From positions 682,001 to 746,000 of the forward strand of contig JAPXFQ010001945.1 of assembly GCA_028564705.1 (NCBI GenBank): 64,000 nt of DNA, written 5' to 3'. Under the pieces are notes generated by a model, which saw nothing but the letters and a program-made list of their open reading frames with translations, searched no databases and was not told the origin of the DNA. A program made the translations under genes and the position numbers. Shown piece by piece: positions 34,288 through 46,404 of this stretch. This DNA comes from Apricaphanius iberus. Its lineage: Eukaryota > Chordata > Actinopteri > Cyprinodontiformes > Aphaniidae. The stretch's first letter is position 1, and each line of letters starts with the position of its first letter.

Positions 34288-35705
34288 TGACAAAACCAGG
34301 TGCAAGAGCAGAATTACAAAAGCTTAGCGTGGCAAAGTGTAACCCACAATTGCCTTTTTGATTTGTAACAATGGAAAAATTAAAAAGGAAAATAATACTG
34401 CTAAAACTATTAGCAACTTCTGCCGGCAAGTAGCAAACCATGGTCCATATGCCAAGTGCTATGAGCGGCAAATAACAATGTGCATCAGTCTGATCATACC
34501 GACCGCATAGTGAGACATAGTAATGGCGACATCAGGCTGTGGGGAAGCTTTTTCTTCAGAAGCAGTTTACCATAGGTCAAATCCTGGATAAAAGTGTTAA
34601 AAATCACAAAAGACTTGATACTAAGGGATGTTTACTTTACATCAATCATGCCGGCTTTTAAAGACAAGCTTAAACTGAGACAAGATAAAGAAAAAATTAT
34701 AATATTTAAAAGCACAAGAGGCCTGGGGTGCAGCAATGATTATGATCATCATAACTCCATTTTACATTTAACCTAGGGTAAAGTCAGGAATTTCAAAATT
34801 TAAACAAGAACCTATGTTTCCCATCAATAGCAATAATAATTGCTACAGTACAAACATTTGGAAATATAGAAATCAGTGAATTTAGTGCTTAGGTAGATAT
34901 TCACAATATGTCTTACAGGTGTCCACACTTCTATATTCCATAATGTTTTTAAAATGAATATCTCATTAATCAAAATAAAAGTGAAATTCAATATGCACAC
35001 CTATATAAATATAACCACTCTATAAGAACTCTAAATATACTCAGACAAATTCCACTGGTTTACAATAAGATGAGCCAAAGGAGGAATTTGTCAATTCTAA
35101 TGTCTGGCTCCTTAGTCAGTTTTGTAAATTTAAATCTCCCTACTTGTCTGCTGTCCCATGATGACTTATGAGCTCCTTTTTGGAAAGGTGCAACTCCCAT
35201 AAAGGGGAAACTGCAATTTTTCCTCAAGTTCAACGAGTACATATAGTTGGCTCAATCTTTTAGACTTTTTAGAACCTGATTATTTTCAACACAATGATTT
35301 ACATTGACACTCGGATATAGTCACAGTAAGAGTCCATTAAAATATCTTCTTTCCTATGTTCATGTGCAGTGCTCCATCAAAATTGTAATCACGTTTTCAT
35401 TTTTGATGGTCCCGCAGTAATATTTCTCTTTTTGTTGAGGCCCACATTTCCCTGAAGGGGAGGGGATGAATTCTTTGGAAGGAGGGATTTTAATTGTTCC
35501 ACATACATTTTTGAACATGTTAGTTCATATATAGTAGTTTTCAAAAATCTTTCAGCAGTACAATAAAGCAAGAAAACAAAAATGTTTTTAATGACAACCA
35601 CATGCTGCAGGTGTTGCACAAAAACTACTGACAGATTTTTCAAGACCTGAAAACATTTTTGTGTGTTTCCTAAAAAAAAACTAATTCTGGTCATAATAAG
35701 CTGAG
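34288..35705. other. AT-rich sequence, nothing recognised
   Basis: No repeat family or exon could be supported. Confidence 0.4.
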
Positions 35706-36421
35706 TGTCATGATCCAGTCTAATCTCCTGACCCACATGCAGAACCACACTCGGACAAATGGGCAAAGTTAAGATGGTTTATTAAAGAAATCAAAATAAT
35801 CAGCTGGAAAAAACAGCAGGAGCTGCTGGGCGTCTGGAAATGGAGAGAAGGGGTTAGGGAGGGTCGATGACGGGTGAGAATTAAACTGAATTCTGGAGAG
35901 TGGTGGTACTCACAGAGCCGAGGTGGTTTCTAAACATAGGCGGGATTAGTGGAATCTGCTGAGGGGAGTCAGAAGCTGCTGAGGTCCGGTGGGTCTAAAC
36001 AAGGAGAAGGCTGCGTGGCTGAGAGCGGGCAGGCAGAGGACTGGCTTCACAGAGAACCAGTTGCTGGGGGAGAACCTTCCAACTCAAGGGAGTTGTGCAG
36101 AGCTTGGAAGCTTCACCGGATACCGGCTGGAAACCAGGGAAACTCCTCCGTGGGAACCTGGGAAACACGAAGAGCGCAGAGGATTACTAGAGAGCACTTG
36201 GGAGAATCTCAGGGAGAAAATACCTGGAGATCAAAGGCTTGGAGGTACCAGTAGGGCAACCATCAGGCGTTGAAAGGTTGTCAGCCAGCTCCTTAAGAAG
36301 ACCAGGGACACACAAGGCCTGATTGGAACCAGGTGAGTGCAATCAGTCCGTGCTGCAGCCCTAACACAGATTCTCCCTGCAGAGATGACTCACAGCAGAC
36401 ACACAAACACAGAACCTCACA
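35706..36421 (-). mobile_element. Solo LTR, minus strand, with 5-bp target duplication
   Basis: The plus strand reads TGTCATGATCC at the start and GAACCTCACA at the end, with CTGAG on both sides (35701-35705 and 36422-36426). On the minus strand an AATAAA signal (near 35784-35779) sits about 75 bases before the end, and the terminal CTGGATCATGACA is typical of fish Gypsy-type LTRs. Two overlapping open frames of about 100 codons (35949-36273, plus strand) have no domain and are most likely chance. Confidence 0.85.
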
Positions 36422-36426
36422 CTGAG

Positions 36427-37619
36427 GCTGTTTTCACATTCCTAGTTTTTTTTTAATTGTTAACTGAATAAAAGTCATGTTCAGGTTTGAGGCCATCAAG
36501 AGTAAATATTTGAAGTTCTGACAAGTAACAGATTATTTTTAAGTTTGTAAATTATTTAAAGATGCTATTAATGCAAAGTGATTTGACAATTGAGAAGTTT
36601 AGGCTGAAACTTTTCGAGCTTAGCAGTGATGGGCAGTACATTTGCTACCTGGTCCTTCACTGTGGGTTTACCAATTTAATTATGTTGTTAAAAATGTACA
36701 ATCCAATGCTCTTTTGGAGGTCTCCTCTGATTTTATTATTATTTTTATTTTCATTCATTATTTTTACATATATTCATCATCATGGATCTGCAGCATGTTT
36801 ATGGGGTATGCCTAAACGGGAGGAGGATCTGGGATTGAGAAACAGAGTGTTGATTCATCATTTAGCCAATTAATAATTAGTGATTATTATAAATAAGAAC
36901 AATTTTGAGTACTCAGCAAATACTGTTATTAAAACGAGACCTAAGTAAACTCTAAACCATATGTGCTACAGGACATCATAACCAATATTAAAAATGGTTT
37001 ATATTTAAGTAAACATTTGTATAAATAAAATGCATAATACTCACCAGAGTTGCTGACTATTTATAGATTAACTCAACCTCATCTCTATTCCTGGCTGAGA
37101 CTAGCTGGGTAATGATGATGGTGTTGGGTTGTCACCATCTCAAGCTTTAACAAAAATGTACACCTTCAAAATGGATTTCTAATTATTTCTGAGACCAAAT
37201 CAATTTTTCATCCTCCTTCAGCCATTGTCAATAGTATTTCAAAAATGTAATGTATGAATGTTTGTGTGTAGTTAAAGATGGGCTTTGCTAGCAACAGATG
37301 GCAGTAGTTACTTTGCTCTGACCATCCAATCGGAGTACAAGAAACTTCTGACATCGTTGTGGGTCAGCTATACAGCATTGTGAGGCGAATTTGAAAACGA
37401 ATCATTTAAAAAAACAGTTTGGTTTCAAAATAGTCTACGTACTGTATGCCTTGCTCTACTAATCCTGAAGGCCCCGGACAGATTGATTAAATTGCCCCTA
37501 CCAACACATAGAGACAGTTGAGCAGCCAAGAGAAACATTAGCCAGAAAAAAGAATAATGTTTTAAAGTTAAATTAATACAATTTCATAGAACAAATATTG
37601 TGATTTAGGTTTCAAATGT
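36427..37619. other. AT-rich sequence, nothing recognised
   Basis: No feature above background. Confidence 0.5.
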
Positions 37620-37850
37620 AGATTAGTGTTTTTCATTGTGTTAGGCCAACAAGAAGGCACTGAAACACTGACAGAAGCATGGATGCTGAACACTGGCGCC
37701 ACTGGGCCCTCTGACCGCCACCAGTAGGCAAGGCAGGTAAAGTGTCTTGCCTAAGGACACAATGGCATATAGCAAGCAGAAGCTAGAATCAAACACATAA
37801 GTTCTGGGTCACAAGCCAATCAACTCATCCACTTAGCTACAGCCACAAAT
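37620..37850 (+). repeat. Dispersed 'TATATAGCGCTTT' repeat, copy 3 (inner part)
   Basis: It contains CTGACAGAAGC, CTCTGACCGCCACCAGTAGGC and GTAAAGTGTCTTGCCTAAGG, the inner and distal parts of the family at 9472 and 16146. The TATATAGCGC start is missing. Confidence 0.65.
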
Positions 37851-38579
37851 AATAACAGACAAGGTCATGTACAGTACACCTCATACTATTAGACCTTAGG
37901 GCGCCATCTCTGTGAAATAAATGCATATTTTGAATGGACCTACATACCAGTGAGAACATTTATAAGGATATTTGAGAAAACAAGTTATTGTAGCTAAAAG
38001 GTCAAATCTGAGGTGTTTGTGTGCACTACATTGACTTTATTTTTCTGTTTTAGTTTGTGCCTTAATTAGTACGTTTTTCCCAAATAAACACTTAACGCCA
38101 AAAATCATTATTTAAGTCAGCAATAAACTTTAATACATTGCAATTCTAAATACATTTCTAAGTGAAGAAATAATAAAAGCTCATTTTACTCTTTTATTTT
38201 TAAACAGTACACAGAAAATAAACACTGACCTTCTAAAGAAGGCTACAATCACCATTTCTTGGGTTGGTCAGTTAACTATATGCCAATGAGATCAGATTAA
38301 AGTGATTAATTGATTGCATAAATGACATTACTAAAATAGAAACTAAGCTCTTCTATTTATTTTGAGATAGAGGTCTTTATAGAGAAATGAAAAAAGTTTG
38401 GTTATCCCACTGTAAACCTTTAGTTACTTTCTCCGGAACCCTTTTTCAGACGACTAAAAATAAAGAGAACAAAACGGATTAGCTCAAACCCCAGTCTTCA
38501 GAGCTGCTGCCCTGCACTGAATCAGTGTATCCACAGCAGCAAGTCCGATAGACTTTATCATTCTTTATCTCACCTAAAA
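37851..38579. other. AT-rich sequence, nothing recognised
   Basis: No feature above background. Confidence 0.5.
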
Positions 38580-38769
38580 GCCATTTTGTATGGAACGCCA
38601 AAGTGTTCAAAATTAAATACAACATTATGAAATAAATATCAGCATGAATAAATATTGAATAAAAATATAATGTGACAATGAAATTATTAAAAACTGAAAT
38701 CATTTTAAATGCAACGCCCATTTTTCGAAATATTTTTTCATAATTTTTTTATTTTAGATTATACATTTG

Positions 38770-38844
<75 letters not shown>

Positions 38845-40141
38845 TTCATTCAATATTTATTTCACTGCAATTTACTTCAAATCTCTTTACTTCCAATCTC
38901 TCTTTTTCCCAAAGTCAGGTTTTATTTCATAATGAGGTTTTTCATAATGGTATTTATTTCAAAAAGCCATTTAAGAACTGAAGTCGTCCGTCAGCCAATC
39001 AGAATCAGCGGTTGAGACCTGGACGCTGATTGGCTGGAACTAAGATTAGTCTTCCTGGATAGCCGTTGTTGTGGCTCTGTGAGCAGCTAGCAGCATGCTA
39101 AGTAAAGGGTCGGAGCTGCAGGAACTTTGTTCAGCTCTGGTTGCTCTAACAGGTCATATTGAGAGGAATAACTTATCATGAACCGTTTCAGAGACCCATC
39201 TTGATTCGTCTGGATGATATAATCTGAAATGATCCCAGGTTCAGCTCTCAGCTGTCTGACAGTAGCACTGGAGTTCTGCTGTTATCTTTTCTGTTTTGTC
39301 CAGCACAACTAGGAGGAGACGGGAGAGGAAGCCCTGGTTGGTTGTTAGCTACAGTCAGTTAAAGGGAGATTATTTAAACGTGTTCTGTGTTATTTCTGAA
39401 ATGTTTTAATGATCGTACCAAACAGCCAACCTGAGTCTCTTTCCCGTCTAATCACGGGCATGGCGCCCTGAGCAGCTTTACACCTAGAACACTGGAGCAG
39501 CACCGGCTGTTTTGATTAGACATCCCCATTACAAAAGTGATCAAATATTCTGCCAGTATTATAAGAATTATAAAGCCATACATAAAATCCCAAAGGCTTT
39601 AAATTCAATAACAGTATTAAACGACTTCGTCCGGTCCTCGCCATTTTCCTCCTGCATAAACATCATGATTAAGCACCAACCAATCAGCATCTAGGTCCCA
39701 ACAGCTAATTCTGATTGGCTGGCTAAGACATTATGTTAAATGGCATTTTGAAATAAATACACCATTATGAAAAAACCCTATTATGAAATGAAAGCTAACT
39801 TTGTAAAAAACAAAAAGAGATTTTTGAATAAAAACTGATTATATTAAATAAAAAAACTCAAAATAAATTATAGTATGAAAAAAATGTAAGTGGAATAAAT
39901 ATTTAATTAAATATATATGAAATAATACTAATATATATTCTAAAATTAAAATATATTACATAAATATTGGGCATTGCTTTTTAACAGAATTCCTTTTTTG
40001 ACTATTTCATTGTCACATTAAATATTTACTTAATATTAATTCATGCTAATATTTATTTCATAACGTTTTATTTATTTATTTAATGTTTTATTTATTTATT
40101 TATTTATTTTGAACACTTTGGTGTTCCATAATTTTGGCAGA
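38580..40141. mobile_element. Large DNA element with ~450-bp inverted arms
   Basis: The left arm (about 38586-39045) and right arm (about 39670-40135) are inverted copies. TATGGAACGCCAAAGTGTTC at the left faces GAACACTTTGGTGTTCCATA at the right. Further in, ATGTGACAATGAAAT faces ATTTCATTGTCACAT, and TTCATAATGGTATTTATTTC faces its inverse. Each arm also carries an inverted pair of CCAAT motifs (AGCCAATCAGAATCAGCG...CGCTGATTGGCT at 38993-39034 on the left). The right arm has a (TTTA)n run, and the left arm has gained an (AT)n run. The 600-bp centre has no transposase. TA could be the target duplication. Confidence 0.75.
38771..38845. repeat. (AT)n microsatellite inside the left arm
   Basis: About 75 bases of AT with one TAATATATAAA interruption. 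It has no counterpart in the right arm. Confidence 0.95.
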
Positions 40142-42166
40142 AATCCCTGAAGCAAACCTCTCCAGATCATGTATCTTAGAAACAAACTGGGAAATTCTCT
40201 TTCATTTTCATCCCTGCAGTCCATGATAAGGTTTACGAAACAAAATGTTGAATTAAAGTTGTAAGAACAAGTAAAGAATGGAATGAATGTACAATCTGCA
40301 TGTGGCCTGAGGAGCCACAGAAAACACTGCAGTGTCTCACTGTTCCCTCCTCTCTAAGCCTGCATTTCCATGGAAGTGGCAGCTGTTTCCAAGGTATTCT
40401 CTGTGCTGTGTGGTTTCCTTTGAGAGCTCTAAATATCATCAATGGACATCTCCCGGGCAGCTGCTTGTTATTACAAGCACACCTTGTGAAAAATGCTTTT
40501 TCTGATCTTTTTCTCTATTAGATTACATGTTTAAAGAATAAATTAAAAACATGAGACCGTGCGGGTACTCATTCTCTTCTGTAAATACATTAAAAAATTA
40601 AAAATGGAAGGGTTTGTGGGGGACAGTAGTGTATGGAGGTTTGTGGTGAGTTTGTTGCTTAACCAAATATGTATGTTGGAGTTTATAGTTGCATAAAGAG
40701 AGAATGACATTTGTCTAAGACTGAGATGAGCCTCATTGAGTAAATTTCCCAAGTTGCATAACTTAAAAAAAAAAAAACAAGCTAGGACTTGCATATTTGG
40801 AAGGGGAAAGTTAAGGATAGTAAACTTAAAATACTTCAGATCAAGAGTTTCTATTTTAATTTTTTAACAAACTCTTTAGGTTATAATTGTAGTTCAGGAA
40901 GGAACAGGAAGGAAATTATTACATTCAATTAAACCACAAAGACATCTGTAGTGTTTCTATTAACGGTATATGATTTCCTGGGAGTTTCCATGCTTTGTTC
41001 AGTTTTCTTGCCAAACACACTGTAGTGGAGAAGTCTCACAATGGATCACACTCTCTGATGTCAAACCATCTGTCCTTGTGTATTATCTTTGTTTACCTGA
41101 CCTTAAAAATATTAATAGTCCCTTCAACCTTTTTTCCACTTTTGCTATCTTACAAACACAACCTTTAATGTGTTTAACACGATTATTTCCGCTAACTATC
41201 ACAGAGCTAAACACTTATTCATTGTTTCACAATGTTTTTCAAATAGAAAATGGAATTAAAGCAGCAAGCAGCCTCAAACAGCCCTCGCAGCATAGCTCCG
41301 CTCCACCCTGTGCCATGACAGAGGGACTCACGCACCACCGCCTCAACGTGATCTCAACACTTCCACCAAGCGTGATGATAATATCTGCATTAGAAGGTGT
41401 TTAAAAGGCAAGAATGGCAGCTTTCACCCAAAATGGCTCCTGAAGGAGAAGGATCACTGGCTTATAAAATCTTTAGAGAGGTGTTGAGAAACTGTATTTG
41501 CTATAATTTTGGCAATCCTAGTTAAATGCATTGCTTTAAAAGGATTTGAGCAGATCAGATAATGTATGTGGAAATTGGAGCCAAACTTTTTTCCATGGTG
41601 TGATATGAGGATTCACCATGCTGCTACAGACACACCCTCTTTTTAAACCTCTCAGTTCTGGAAACCAAATCTTCTTTACAGTCACCGTCAACTGCCAGAT
41701 GTTGATTAGGTAAAAGATGCCAAATACCAACCTTTCTTATTGAAAAATTGCATTTTCTTTTTTCATTAGGTTGTTGTTCAAATAACATGAGCAAATGACT
41801 TGAACAGGGTGTTCAGTGGTGGTATGTGATGACAGCCATGAAGTATCTAACATCTGTGACCTTTAAAATATAAGATAATACACCTTCCATTTATATGGCA
41901 AATAATCATAACTGTAGGTTTAGCCATGCCCACCTGCCATGACACTGCAAAATTCTTTAAAAAAATGTTTGATCCCCAATATTTAAGACGATGATCAGTC
42001 ATCAATTATTTGTAGATGTGTAAGTCAAAGCTCTTAGAGGAGTTTTTTTATATGACATTTTTAAATAGCAGCTAAAATGGCAGCTTTGATCCAAAATGGC
42101 TGACTTTCTCTAAAGGTTTGACCTGGCTTCAAAATATTTTTTGTTGAAGGTGATCACACACTACAT
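40142..42166. other. Unassigned sequence
   Basis: A poly-A run lies at about 40768-40780. A 144-codon open frame at 40970-41404 (plus) shows no domain and no splice context, so I do not call it. Confidence 0.3.
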
Positions 42167-42582
42167 ACAGTACAGGCCAACAGTTTGGACACACCTTATC
42201 ATTCAATGAGTTGTCTCTATTTTCATTCCTAATTAAGGGCATCAAAACTTTGAATGAACACATAATGTATGGAATTACTGTATGTACTTAAACAAAAAGG
42301 GTGAAATAACTGAATATGTGTGTTATATTTTAGATTCCTCAAAGTAGCCACCCTTTGCTCTGATTACTGCTTTGCATTCTCTTTAGCTTCAAGAGGTAGT
42401 CCCCAGAAATGGTTTTCCGACAGTCTTGAAGGAGTTCCCAGAGATGCTTGGTACTTGTTGGTCCTTTTGCCTTCACTCTGCAGTTCGGGTTCAGGTCCAG
42501 TGACTTTGAAGGCCAGGTTATTTCACACTGTTTTTTAAGTACTACATAATTCCATATGTGTTCATTCAGTGAGAATTTACAA
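42167..42582 (-). mobile_element. Internally deleted Tc1-type element with transposase C-terminal relic
   Basis: The left end has ACAGGCCAACAGTTTGGACA, a known Tc1-type terminus. TGAATGAACACATAATGTATGG on the left is mirrored by CCATATGTGTTCATTCA on the right. Between them, the minus strand (42339-42540) keeps the end of the transposase, recognisable by WPSKSLDLNP (the conserved W-P-x-x-S-x-D-L-N-P motif) followed by an HLWELL stretch. The insertion between these two blocks and the lost N-terminal part make it dead. Confidence 0.75.
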
Positions 42583-42583
42583 T

Positions 42584-42705
42584 GTACACTCAATAAAAAT
42601 ATAAACGCAACACCTTTGTTTCTGCTCCCATTTTTCATGAGATGGACTTAAAGATCTAAAATTCATTCCAGATACACAATATTATCATTTTTATCAAACA
42701 TAGAA
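42584..42705 (+). repeat. End of a second Tc1/mariner family
   Basis: ACACTCAATAAAAATATAAACGCAACACC and the following CCCATTTTTCATGAGATGGAC are the conserved end of another fish Tc1/mariner family. Only about 120 bases remain, directly abutting the element at 42167-42582. Confidence 0.7.
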
Positions 42706-42845
42706 GACCGTGGATCATAGATTTCCATTTCAACGGAACACCATCCGTACTCTTTGCCCCGTGAGAGGGAGGAAATCATACCACAGAAAAGAAAAATAAA
42801 TAACTTGGAGAAAACAAGAATCTAGATCGTTAGAGCGTTTACCAG

Positions 42846-42914
42846 ATGGAGACTATTCATGAGGGACACGAACTTGAAGACGGACACGGAGGTTGCAGGC
42901 TTTCTGCTGGACAG
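42846..42914 (+). other. Possible first coding exon
   Basis: ATG at 42846 opens 23 codons rich in G, H and E that end exactly at a good donor (GGACAG|GTAAGTTAA). No downstream exon was matched and the surroundings are mobile elements, so this may be the first exon of a transposon gene or chance. Confidence 0.25.
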
Positions 42915-43159
42915 GTAAGTTAATTACATGAAACAATAAAGTTTATGTTAGCGTTATGTTTGACACAGGACAGGTTAGTCCAGCAAATACTTTATCTTCC
43001 GTTAAACTCCGACAATTTATTCCTCGGCTTCCGTAGTAGTAATGACGTGTTATAACGACGAAAGGCCAGAGAACACTGCTCAGTTGCTTGCATTCACTTA
43101 GCGCACCACTAGTTGGAGGTAATTCTTACACAGGGGGCTTTAAAATTATTTTTTTTTTT

Positions 43160-44785
43160 TAAAGCAGGCTTTAAAACGAAAGTTCTGCTTTTTTCAACCT
43201 TGACCTTATTTTTAGCAAATACTTCGTTCATGAACTCACCCAGAAAACTTTGGAGATACTTTGAGCCGTTCAGCAGGACTTTATACTGGGCCACAATCAG
43301 CGTACAGTATACCCATATAATGGAAGTCAATGGGGGCAGGTGTTAGCCTCTGGTAATAAGTAGAGATGTCCGATATTATCGGTCTAAAGTCATTATTGGC
43401 CGATATTGGCATTAAAATGTCATATCGGAAATTATCGGTATCGGTTTTTATTTTTTTAATAAGATGAGTTATTCACACCATACACATATTATATATCAAG
43501 TTCTTCAGCTACTTCTTTTCTCTCTCAGAATGTAAGAATATGACAGATTTCAGGTTTAGTTTTTGAGATATTTGTTTGAGACAATTTTCAATATATCAAA
43601 AGGTGGGTTAATTATTGGCTCTGCTTAAATGTTTGCTGTTTTTTTATTTTTTATTCTTGTTTCAGTTGTTTCCACTTTACCTCACTGCTATAAAAGTATA
43701 ATGTTGTTTAGATTTTCTAAAATTAGAAATTTGAGTGGTGGGCCTTTGTCAGTATTATCTGTGTGAGAAAATGTTCCAGCTACTTTTGAAGACAAAAAAA
43801 AATGGCACCTTTTTTAATGCCTAACTAGAATTCTAGTACTTATTACATTTTCTAATTTTTTAAAGCTCAGGTATGCATGATACAAGATATTTCATTGTGG
43901 TTACCTAAAAGGGTTTAGTAGTGTTTGTTTGTTTTATGAGAGAGGGTCCCCACATATCGGTATCGGTTTATATCGGTATCGCAAATTATGAGTTAAGCTA
44001 TATCGGTATATCGGATATCGGTAAAAAAAGCCAATATCGAACATCCCTAGTAATAAGGCATTATCTGACCCATAACACTTTCATTTAGCGAAGTTTTGTT
44101 ATGAATAGTTAGTGATATTCCCCTGTGAGTTCAAAACATCTAGGAGGTGCTAAGGTATTAGCATCTGGGGTTTTTTCAGGCTTTTAATGTAACCAATTCC
44201 AACTGCACACTAACCTAGAAGTTGAATGATGTCACAGCCGTCCTCCGTTACAGCTGTAGTCTTTGTAGGCTGCAGAAAGGGAGCGTGTAGAAGCTGAAAT
44301 CAGTCCAAGTGGTCATTCGGTTGGATGCAATTTGGAAACATGTAAACATGAACCATGTTGATGTTTGCAGTAGCAAGTTCTGTCTAACCGACCACCGTAG
44401 ATCACTGAGAGAAAGTCCTGCCCAGACTACAGCTAGGATGGAGGACATCAGTGACCTAGTTGTAATCTTGCCGTATTATATGTGGAATTATAGCCTCTAA
44501 ATCACCCCACACTTCTAGGGTGTTTGGTAGTACAAGGAGAATATCGCTAACAATTCAAAACAAAAAAATCGTAAAATTAACATCTTTGGGGCAGATAATA
44601 ACTGATTACTAGCGGCATGTCTCCTGCCCCAAGCACTCCCGTTCTATCGATGTACATTGATCAAGAGTTCAGTGCTGAGAAAGTGGCTCCAAACATATCT
44701 GTGTGAGTAAGAAGACATAATAAATGGCTAAAAATAAGGTTCAGGTTAAAAAAATAAATAAACAACTTTTCCTTTAAGCATGTTT
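43160..44785. mobile_element. Long-inverted-repeat element, copy A (interrupted)
   Basis: The left arm (about 43165-43360 continuing 44050-44140) and the right arm (about 44520-44785) are inverted copies. TTGACCTTATTTTTAGC and ACTCACCCAGAAAACTTTGG on the left face CCAAACATATCTGTGTGAGT and GCTAAAAATAAGGTTCAGG on the right. The centre includes GATGCAATTTGGAAACATGT and AAACATGAACCATGTTGATG, shared with copy B. The left arm is broken by a hAT MITE. There is no transposase. Confidence 0.75.
43361..44049. mobile_element. hAT MITE with perfect 8-bp target duplication
   Basis: The element starts TAGAGATGTCCGATATTATCGG and ends CCAATATCGAACATCCCTA. GTAATAAG flanks it exactly on both sides (43353-43360 and 44050-44057). 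It is full of CCGATAT/ATATCGG motifs near both ends, has an AT-rich non-coding centre, and is 689 bp long. Confidence 0.95.
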
Positions 44786-45046
44786 ATTTCTGCTGTGAAG
44801 TTGGCTTTTTTTTTTACATAGGAGTTAATAGGAACTTTCTCCTTTCTGGAGCCAGCACCTAGTCGATGAAGGGTGAACTGAGATTTTTTTCACTTTCTCC
44901 CAAGCTTCAGTTGTGGCATGTGGAGCTTGCCGTTTGACCTATGCCAATTTGGTTAAAAAATGACCATTGAAGATGATACTGATATATTGTGCATCCCCAA
45001 TGAAAACGTATCTGTGAATATTGATTTATTCTTTTATGTTTTCCAG

Positions 45047-45209
45047 GAGACAGCTTCACCGTTGGTCTATTGATGATTAGCATTGAGGGTGAAATTGTTT
45101 GTGAGGGCACACAACCAACCTTCCAGTCTGGACTTGCAGCCCTTTTGCCTGTTTCTATGTTTTTAACCTGGTTGATGCAACATGCACACAGGAGTTCATT
45201 CAAAGGTAA
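45047..45209 (+). pseudogene. Decayed exon of a repetitive fish protein (SAMD3-like family)
   Basis: A strong acceptor (TTCTTTTATGTTTTCCAG, ending 45046) opens a frame containing LMISIEGEIVCEGTQPTFQSGL, reminiscent of the C-terminal part of a multicopy fish protein family often labelled 'sterile alpha motif domain-containing protein 3-like'. A frameshift follows after about 45150. In the next frame the family pattern resumes (YVFNL, then TCTQEFIQR) and hits TAA at about 45209. So this is a broken copy, probably carried by a mobile element. The family name is from memory and should be checked. Confidence 0.5.
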
Positions 45210-46404
45210 AAAATAATTCAGTAATGTTTTTGCTAAACATATTTGGTTGTTTAGAAGCATCTGATCCAAAAATTTATTATGTCCATAAAAAAAGAAGTTG
45301 TTTTGAACACTGAGCTAAATGTTTCCTCACTGTCGTTAGGTACTTTATAGGCCGCAGCTCAGAAAGATGAACATCTAAAGAAAAAGTTACATCAAAAGCC
45401 AGTGGTCAACTGAAGCACACAGTGGTGAAGCCACATGTTTCCACTCTTCTTTGCAAGCTGATTGATTATCAGTGGAACTTTAAACATGGTAAGAAGAAAT
45501 AGTTATACAAAAATTATTCCCCCTGTTATGTCTTCTTGGTTTTGTCTTATAGTCTATTAAACCTGCTTCAGTAGACCAGGATCAACAACTATTTAGACTC
45601 TCTCCTTCACTGTTATCTGTCTTCCTGTCTGTCTGTTAAATATTGACAGGAGGACAGCTACAGTAACAACACTTACTCTGATGTTTCCTCACTCCATAGG
45701 TTTACATACTGTAAGGAAAAAAAAGAATTATCGCTTTAGTCAGACTAAATTCTGAGTTTTGAACTACATGTAGGCACCTTAGTCCAGCTGAAGTTGAACT
45801 GAACTGGTTTACTCTTAATAAAGCTAAAGCCTAGTTTATACTTCTTCATCTGCAGAGATTTGTAGCCGTCAGAGAGCCCTTTAATGATCTCTGGTGCTCA
45901 GGTGCTGGTCTGTACTATGCTGCTGCTGCATCTCATACATGTGGTGCATTCCAGTAACCTTGAAAATGTATGAGGAGTTCAATAACACCATAGCTCAATT
46001 TAAATGCGCATGTAAATACACTGACTGACTCCATTGTGTTTGTTAGACATGAACAGGAGGACAGAGACAATAAAGGGAAAGTCAGAGAAAGAGTGTCCAT
46101 CATATCTGTTCTCCACCTCTGTGTTTATAAATTTGGTGGTTAAATCTGCTGTTCCTTCCTTTCTTTTTCTTCCAGTATCCCCTTTGATACAACACCACCT
46201 GGACTGTCCTGTGAACTGTCAACTTTAAAGCTTCAGAGGAGTTTGTTTTGGATTGAGCTGTACCTATTATGTGTTCACTTTGTTTTCGTTTGGATATTTG
46301 TAATGTTGTAAGTGATCTAAATGTTAAATATGCACTGGCAGGGTTGCTGTGAATTGTGTAAAATTATCTAAATTAATGTATATTTAATGTATATTTAATA
46401 TATA
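45210..46404. other. Sequence between the two long-inverted-repeat copies
   Basis: It has a strong isolated acceptor (TTCCTTTCTTTTTCTTCCAG, ending about 46176) and scattered weak donors. No complete exon is supported. It may be the inner part of a larger mobile element. Confidence 0.3.

Noticed and set aside
40970..41404. 144-codon plus-strand open frame
   Set aside because: No domain, low-complexity hydrophobic and serine stretches, no splice or polyA context.
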